Assembly: GCA_023053575.1 (NCBI GenBank)
Contig: JAKZAP010000001.1
Coordinates: 17,004,849-17,068,848, forward strand
Origin: Branchinecta lynchi
Lineage: Eukaryota; Arthropoda; Branchiopoda; Anostraca; Branchinectidae
DNA length: 64,000 nucleotides
Direction: 5' to 3'
This document shows, piece after piece, positions 50,601 through 59,600 of the stretch. The stretch's first letter is position 1; each line of letters opens with the position of its first letter. The notes under the pieces were generated by a model. It had not been told where the DNA came from. It saw nothing but the letters and a program-made list of their open reading frames with translations, and did not search any database. The translations under genes were made by a program, and so were the position numbers.

Positions 50601-53600
50601 CAGATATGACTTATAGGGGTAAACACACATGCTGAATCCAAATCTGAACTTGGTTTTCTCAGGTGATTAGCTATTTGGCCTTAATCTGTTTCTGAATTTT
50701 AATTGTAAAAATGTTCAAGGAGTCTGGCGAAGACTGGATCTGGCTAAGACAAGACCCAGTTGTCTGGATCAGATATTGAATTTTTGGGATCCCATCGAAA
50801 CCTTTGGTCTTGTTTTTTATGTATTTTGATCAACTTCGGTTTTGTTTTAGAAAGAGGCGGAAAGCTTAAATTTTATTCCATTAATAAACTCGTTCCACGT
50901 TTATGGTAGGGAGCACTCGCCTGTACCTATTACTTTTAAGTATCACTGCACGGAAAAACTAGTGCTGAGATTTCATTTTTGACATGGCCGCTGTTTTTGC
51001 TGCAAGATTGGGGCGACGACTGGAAAGTTTTTTTTTTGCATTTTGATTGACTTCGGTTTTGTTGTTAATAAGGGACTGAGGCTTAAATTTTCTTCCGTTA
51101 ATAACCCCGTTCCACGCTTCCGGTAGGGCGTACTAGCCCGTATCTCGGTTAATGCCTGCTCATATTTTCTTTATCTCAACGGCTTCTCGAATAGTTTGAT
51201 GGAATCCCAGAGCAAAATGACACTAGAGAGTAGCGCCAAGACTTGAAACTCATCCAGTCGTGCACCAGCGCTAGCTCCGATAACTTCACATTCTGAACAC
51301 AGCGAAAAAAAAGATAGAACCTCCTCTGTTTCCTCGATGTGTGCACACCGCATCTTAGCTCTACTAAAAATTCCTAAATCCGCAAGTTTGTCTCGTTTTA
51401 AATGCCGCAGGCGTTGTGGGCCCCGCTACGAATTATGCCCATTTGGTAAGCATTAAAAGCATAGGTCTTGGCTCCACTTCCTAGTGTTACTTTGCTCTGT
51501 GGAGTCCGGTGCACGTTGCAAGAATTTGGGCTTTTTTCAAAATAAACTGAATGGGATGGTTTTCGAGAATATGTTCTGTAAGTGCAGATTTGTAACTATA
51601 GTTATGAATTTGTCCGTTGGAGAGGGCGTTTTCAGTTTCTTGCTCATCATCTGGAAGTCGTTTTCTGGAAGTTCTCTCTGTCTGAATATATGTTTCGGGA
51701 TCGACTAGAAGCAGGAAAGGAAAGGCAAGAGAAAAGCACGCAAAGATAAAACCAGGAAGGGCAAACTAAAACGGGGAAAGAATTAACAGAAATCGAGGAT
51801 TCGAAAAACTGGCAAGCCTTTCCTCTGTTTAGAATCCCATGAAGGGTCGGCAACTTATATTTGTAAAAGTGACAAGTTAAAAAAACTAAGAAAGAAATGG
51901 TGGACTTCAATACATAAGTTGCTGACCCCTCGCTGGACTTGGATGATTTTAGTCGCCTACCGACAGGGTACTAAAAGGAGGAAAAGGTGAACTTTTACAA
52001 ATGTAAGTTGCCGACCCCTCACGGGATACTAAACAGACGAAAAGTACGGTGCAGCTTGCCAGTTTTTCGAATACTAAAAGGAGGAAAAGCTGAGCTTTTA
52101 CAAATGTAAGTTGCTGATCCCTCACGGATACTAACATAGGAAAGGCTTGCCAGTTTTTCGAATCCTCGATTTCTGGTAATTCTTTCCCCGTTTTAGTTTG
52201 CCCTTCCTGGTTTTAGTATCTTTGCCTGCTTTTCTCTTGCCTTTCCTTTCCTGCTTTTAGTCGATCCCATATGTTTCAAAGTCAGCTTTGGCTCAAGGAA
52301 TATTTATCTCAATAAGATGGTTTTCCTACATTATATTACATTATATTCATTTCTTTTATGATGTGTGAGCCTCAACTGAACCGGTGTTCAACGTTCACCA
52401 TTAACTCGGTTCAGACGAGGCTACCTATTGAAGTTAATAATCAGGCGGTAGGTGGGGGGGGGGGGGGTCTATGAATGATGAACCGGTATAAGGATCAGTA
52501 GCCTGCAAACCGAGGCCATGATTATTATCACGGCTGATACACCACCAATCCACAATTAGGATCAAATTTACGTGATCGCATTATATTGAGTATTAAGTAA
52601 CAAAAAAAAAAGATATAAAAAGTCCTACTTGTTGTACTGTTGGTCCCTTTTTGGGACTTCCGAACATCTTCTTGAAACTGAGACAGGGCTTGAAGACCGA
52701 CTGAAAATGCGTTACTTCGTACTTCCGCTATTCGCGAATAGGCTCATCGAATTTCAAATAGTGGAATTTCCGTGTGAATTGTGGTACCTCTATGCGCTTG
52801 AATTTTCGTAATAATACTCGATTTTTTTCTTGGAAACAGTCAGTTTTTTTTAAAACAGTTTAACTTTTCTTTTGTTCAGGCACTAAGCAATCTTCACCAG
52901 TCTCACCAATATCCACTGGAAATCCGCGTTTATGTTGAGATTAAAATTTCCCACGTCATAGTAGAATTTACACTGTGTGGATGGCAGCAGCAGATATTCT
53001 GAACGTCATGACTAGAGCAGGTAGTGGAAAAGCATGAAAATAGCATGAAAATAAAACAAATTCCTCTGCAGAATCCAAATAATTCAGTGTTTCAATTTAT
53101 GACACAAAAATAAGTTTGCTTTCAGGTAAACTTTAATGTTTTTTATGGCATTTCATGGCGTGCCATATAGCGATCGCAATTTCTGTCCGTCCGTCGGTCG
53201 GTCGGTCCTGGTTTTGCTAGTTTAGGCACTTGCAGATAAGCTAGAACGATGAAACTTGGCAGGCATATCAGGGACCCGACAGATTAACTATGAAATAGTC
53301 TTGTTCCAGATTCCGACCATCTAGGGGGGGGGGGTGGAGGGAGGGGGAATCCGGAAAACTTAAGTATGTTTAAATTTTGAACGGGTGATCGGATCTTCAT
53401 GAAACTTGACATTTGGAAAGAACTCATGTCTCGGACGACCAACCTCAAATCCTGACCGGATCTAGTCACTTTGGAGGGAGTTGGTGGGAGGAACTGGAAA
53501 TCTTACGAAACGCTTCGAGTGGAGGGATCGAGACGAAACTCGGTGGGAAGAACAAGCACAAGTCCTAGACATATCATTGGCATAAAAGGACCGGATATGG

Positions 53601-56600
53601 GCACTGTGTGGGGAGCTGGGGGTATCCGTAATTCGGTGATCCCGCGAGTTCAGTACTCGGACGATGGCCTATTAGTGACACGATTCGAACAGACTGACTT
53701 GGGAATAGTCGTTTCCCCGATCCGACCATCGTGGAGGAGTGGAAGGATGGGGAATCCGGAATCTAGTAGAATGCATAACTTTTAAACGGGTGATCGGATT
53801 TGAATGAAACTTGGCAAGTGGAAAGAGTGTTCCATGTCAAGTCTTGACCGGATCCGGTACGTGTGGGGGGGGGACCGGGAATCTCGTGAAACGCTTAGAG
53901 TCAAAGGATTAGGATGGAATTTGGTGGGAAGAACAAGCATAAGCCCCAGAAATGTTCTTGTTAGAACCAGATTGTGTCGGGGCTCTATGGGGGGAGTTGG
54001 AGACGGTTTCCTGGAATTCCGGTGATCGCGAGTTACGACACTTCTAGATGTACCAAGGACGATGAAACTTGACAGGCATATTAGTGACCCGACCAAGTAG
54101 ACTTAAAGACCTGATACAATACCTTAGGAAATCTTCTGTTCCCGGATCCCACCATTTTTTTTAGGGAGTTCTGAGAAACCGGAATCCGGAAATCATTGAC
54201 TTCCATAGGTGACGAGCCTGGACCAGTTCGAATGAAACCTTATGGTTCATGAGAACAGAAGACCTAGGTATGCAAAACCTGTGTTCGAACCACATGTAGT
54301 CATGGTTGGGGGAGTAAGAGGGGGAGGGGGGGGGGGTCTGGAAACTTGTTGAAGTGCACAAAAAAACAACAAATGGGCTGAATGGGATGCAAGTTGGACA
54401 GTACCTAGTTTCTGCGGCCTAGATTTATTATTTGGCGTCCGGACCGAATCCGGCCACAGTAGTAGGAGGATGAATCGGGAACCGGAAATTTGAAGATATT
54501 CTCCGATTCGAGTCAAACTTGATGGATGGGAAAAGGAGATGTCAGAGATGCGAAGTTTATATGGCCGAGTGGTATTCGGCCACAGTGGGGGAAGCTGGAG
54601 GGGAGTCCCGGAAACTGTATGTCTTGCATAGGGGTCAATCGAGGTAGCGATTGAAACTTGGAAAATAGAGAGCTAATATGCCCTAGATAATATATTTTTG
54701 GGTCCTGACCGTATCCGACCACGGTGTGGGGGGGGGCGGAAATTTCCCTGCAGACCTGAGACCTGTGAGCCTGCCTTGCAGGTTCATCCCTTCTCCAGCG
54801 TTGTCCCTGAAATTCGACAGCCTGACGAGGGTCTTTGCCAAGAAGGGTCATAATATCGCCGCTAAATGATCGTAGCTGACCCGTTTTACGCAATGCTTGA
54901 ATATATCTATCCTATTTCCAAGGCCGAACCTAGGGTGGTTGAAGGGGGTATTTTGTGACATTCTCGTCTACTTTCTTGCACCACCTGCTCGAAACAAGTG
55001 CATATGAGCTCGTAACTTGTTGTAGTCTGGAGTTTAGTTCACTGACTAGCAAAAACCCTTTCTTCGGGACTGTCGGCTAGACTCCATCCTTCAGTGGGCT
55101 CTCCCCTTCATCACACTACTTAGCAGGGTTATAACGTTGATCCCCTAGGATTCTTATCATACTTGCCAATGGCCAAGGGAACAGGATACGAAAAGGGGGT
55201 TAGTACGTCGTTTGCTTGTTGAAAAAATAGGAAAGAAATACTGTGCTCCTCCACTGCTTTTCTAATCTCCCAAGTGGGGTTCTCGACAGTAATGACGGTC
55301 AGTGTCTAGATCGCTCATTCCTCAAAAGATCCGGTGGTAGATAAGGGGGTCGTAAAACGTTCCCAAAATTTTCTAGAAGCGAGTTCGAATTATCTTGCCA
55401 ACGCACATTATAAGCAGAAATTTAAATCAATAATTTGCAGGGATACAGACATCACAACTGTTTATGGTAAGCGACCATTCACCCTGCAACCGGGCAGATT
55501 TTTAGTGCCAAATCTTTTCCATATGTATTTTGTCATTAGCGGAGCAGCTGAATATTGCCTATTCATGTTCGAAAAAAGAACACGTCATTCCGCTAAAGTG
55601 GTCTGTTCTTTCAAAACAATGTCACGTTCCTTCTCTTACAGATGGGAACGATGAACTCACGAGTTTGTCTATTATAGACGTGGTAAAACGGGGAAACTTG
55701 CAAGATTTTTTTTTTTTGGGGGGGGGGGGGGGGGTAAACCAACAAGTTAGATCATACGTTTGAACCATCCATGAGCAGTGTTTCCCCGGCAGAGACCCCG
55801 AGGTACAAAAGGACACGGAAATAATTATCTCCGTGAATCTCCCGGCCGTGACCTTTCGGTAAAAATAAATATTCATCATTGGTTTAGTTATTATCAATCA
55901 ATTAATCAGTTTTTTTCTTTTCTTAATCTTACACGTCACATCTTAAAATAACACTAAAACAGGACTATTCTTTACTAAATATATACAATCATTTCATTCA
56001 TTCGGTGGCTCGGCGCAAGAGACAGTCGACGGAAAAGGCAGTAGAAATGGCCAGAATCGTCTCATTCTGCATTCACGCGAATCTCCTTTAAAAGCGGATT
56101 TTCGGAGACTTCTAACCTTGCAACAAAACTAACTATCGCTTTCCGTATCATAACAACAAAAGATTCAGTTTCATTTTCTAAAAACATTTGACTAGCAGAG
56201 TAACAAACTTTTAGTTTACGCATCGTCGTCTCAAGATGGTTATCAAAAAGTGGGAAACAATATAGTTGCGTGCAATACTTCTTAAATAAAAGAACTCTCA
56301 CCGACACAGTACTAAATTTAAAATTTCGAATTAAGTGGTTGGCAGGCGCGCTAAGACCCCGATAGTGACTCAAAATTGCTGGAACGTCGTACAGGTCATA
56401 GAGGAGTGAGGTACAGACGGACAACTTTTGCGATGTCACAGGTATCCCACCACTTTGGGATCCCAACAAAATCGGGCTCTTCTTATTATTCCTAGTGGAC
56501 CGAAGCTTCCATACTTTAACAAGGCCAAAGGTTTCGATGGGATCCCAAAAGTTCAAATTTGATCCAGACAATTGGGTCTCGTCTTGCCAGATCCAGTCTT

Positions 56601-59600
56601 CGCCAGACTACTTGAACACTTTTACTATTTAATTTTAAAAAGAGCTTAAGCCAAATAGTTAATCATATGAGAAAACTAAGTTCAGATGTGGATTCAGCAT
56701 GTGTTTACCCCTTTAAATCAAATCTGTTTTGACGAAGCAAATCGAAACTTCCTGCCTTACTTCTGCCAATTTTCCGGTATCGATGGAATTCCGGAACTAC
56801 TTGTCTGGCAAAAAAATAAAGCTCAAAAACGAATTCAGCATGTCTCCTTACCCCTACATCCAACCTTTAATCAACTTCAGATTAAACTTTTACTTCTAAC
56901 AAATTTTCCTGTTTCAGCCGGATTCCGAGCGACCTATACGTCCTGTGAGAAAATTATTTCCATATACGGATTCAGCATGTCTTCTTACCCTTAAACGGAA
57001 CATCTTATCAAATTTAAAGAAAACTTTTCCTTAAAACAAATTCTACGGCTTTGGCCGGATTCCCGCCGCACTAACGGTCCGGCGAGAAAATAAGTTTCAT
57101 ATTCGGACTCAGCAAGTCTCTTTGCCCCTAAATCCCACCTCCACTCAACTTCATATTAAACTTTTACTTTTCACAAATTTTCCGATTTTCGCCGGATTCC
57201 GGGTGAACTATTTGTCCGGCGAGAAAATAAATTTCATATTCGGATTCAGCATGTCTCTTTACCCCTAATCCGACTATTTCATTAGCTTTTAAAACATATT
57301 TTTTATTTCCCTTAATTCCAAACCCCTCCCCCACCCCTAAATATAGAGCTACATAGACATAGCCCATCTTCGAACTTGACCTGTACTTTGACTTAAAGAT
57401 TCCTCGTGCCAAGTTTGATCAAAATATCTCAACCCCTTCGAGAGTTATCATGCTAACAGACGGACGGACAGACGGACAATTTTGCGATGTCGTAGGTATC
57501 CCTCCACTTACGTTTTGGGATCTAAAAACACTTTAACCTCACGACACTACAGGAGCGCAGAAAAGAGCTAAGCACTGACTTCGGTTCAGCCGTGGTATTC
57601 CATCCTCTCGAATCCCAAATCCTCCCTCCCTCCCCCCACGAAAATGTTAGAAATCGACCAGAACGAGTGGTAAGCTCTAGGGTTCTCAAGCTCTGTCCTG
57701 TACCTACAAAACATGCTAGATATGCAATAAGTTTTATTCCTGAGTTCGTGCAGTTTTTAACGAAGCGTGACAGATTTTTAGGTGTACTGACATTTGAAAC
57801 ATGTGTCGTAATTTGTTCTGTTTTTTTTTACAACAATCGCAAATTTGGTTTATAACCACGAAAATCGATTATAATATACTTTCTATCTTATATCTATCTA
57901 AGTGCGGAGAAGGCCCCATAGCCGTATGTTCACGGGTGGGGGAGGAATTTCATGAAACAAATGTTCGAGCTAAATAGTCTGTCGATTAGGGGTAAGGAGA
58001 CAAGCTGAATACATATCTGAAGTTTGATTTCGCGCCGGACAAGTAGTTGTCCAGAATCAAACTCGTAAACTCGTATAACTCGTAAATTAGTGGGAAACAA
58101 GTATGGCTTTATTATGTAAGAACATATTTATTATGTATTTATTTTCCACGTCTGTCCGTGTTTTCTTTCCAAATAGAAAAAAATCCAGTAATAGCGTGTC
58201 GCAGGAACAAAGAGAAGGACCATAGGTGATTTATCTTGCAGGTGCTCGTTTCTCACGGAAATAATATTAAGGTCGATTCAGCGCTGATTCAGTCCGGAAA
58301 ATTGGGAATAACCGCCGCTGCAGTTTTTGACAGGGGACACCAGGAGCACCTGCCAGGTGTTCTAATACCACCCATAGAAGAAAGCTCTATTTCATCCGAG
58401 AACGTGGGAGCTGACAGATTTTGGCGAGAAGGAGTCCTCAAATTTTCTTGTGAGTACCTGTCAGTTTTCTACGAAGGGGCAAAAGCGGACATAAAGAAAT
58501 TCTATTTACCGAGTCAGATTCTATTTACATAAGATGAAATTCTATTTACCAGAGCCTAATGAAAAATAATTTTCGGGGGAAGAATCGGATAATATCGGGT
58601 GAAGCTTGATGGAACGGAGAAATAAAAGGGTATGGGTAGCATCAATCCATAACAGAAGGATAACCTGTAGTCGCGGGAACTAATAATTCTTCTTTTAGTT
58701 GACATCCCCCTAAACGCCGATGAGCTTCGGGTGTCGGCTACTTTCGATCTACAAGATGGCAGGACAGCAAACACTGAAACAGTAGCTCTTAGGGGGCCCC
58801 TGACTGATGAGAACAGGTCCATTTCTCTTAGCAGCAGCACAGAGGATGCTCATGTCGGAGATTACGCCGTATTTCATCTCAAATCGAGTTTTCCCCTCGA
58901 CCTTTTCCATTTCACCGTAAGTGTTTGTCAATTAGCTCTTTGTTTACACCCTCATCACGAGTTTGAGAAGAAGGATATGCCAGGTTGAATACAAGAGTAA
59001 TGCGTCATTCCAGTCACATCCATTCCGGCCACCAGTTAAGCAGGCCAACGCATAGACAAATATTCCAAATTTTCCAAATTTCTCCTTGGGTTCCCCATTT
59101 CTTTCAGTAATTCGCAGTTGGTTTCCAATTTTAAAGTAAAAGACCCAGTTCTAATTTTGAGGAAAAAGATGACCAACTTTTCTAAAAAAGCTTTGATAGC
59201 CCTCGAAACCCACCACCTGTACCCATTTTTTAACAAGTGAATAAAATAGTGCGTACATAATTGTAACTTGGTTGTCGGGCATCGTGTGTACTTTTTATAG
59301 TATTTATGTGTTAATGAATGGACCAGATGGTTTAGGCATAGTTCTTTTTTATACATTATTTTGTACTCCTCAGTTCTGAGGGGAATAAATGAATAAATAA
59401 ATAAATAAACTACAAGTAATTCACGTAAAAATAAACTAGTTTCGCAAGTTACATTTGTTGATACAGTGGTGGTGGGGGTGTTGTTGATCGCTCGGTTTGA
59501 ATGAAATAAATATATGTTTACGATTATTAGCTTGCCGTAAGTTTATTTTATTTCGCTTTTTTCTAAATCATCTGAAATTTGTTGAATTTTTCTGCTTGAT

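Noticed and set aside
56062..56571. 169-residue minus-strand frame in intron 8
   Set aside because: It overlaps an A fragment at its 5' part and shows no recognisable domain or conserved motif.
59036..59356. 106-residue minus-strand frame in intron 10
   Set aside because: No domain is seen, it is AT-rich, and it is antisense to a transcribed intron with a nearby AATA run. It is probably old retroposon sequence.
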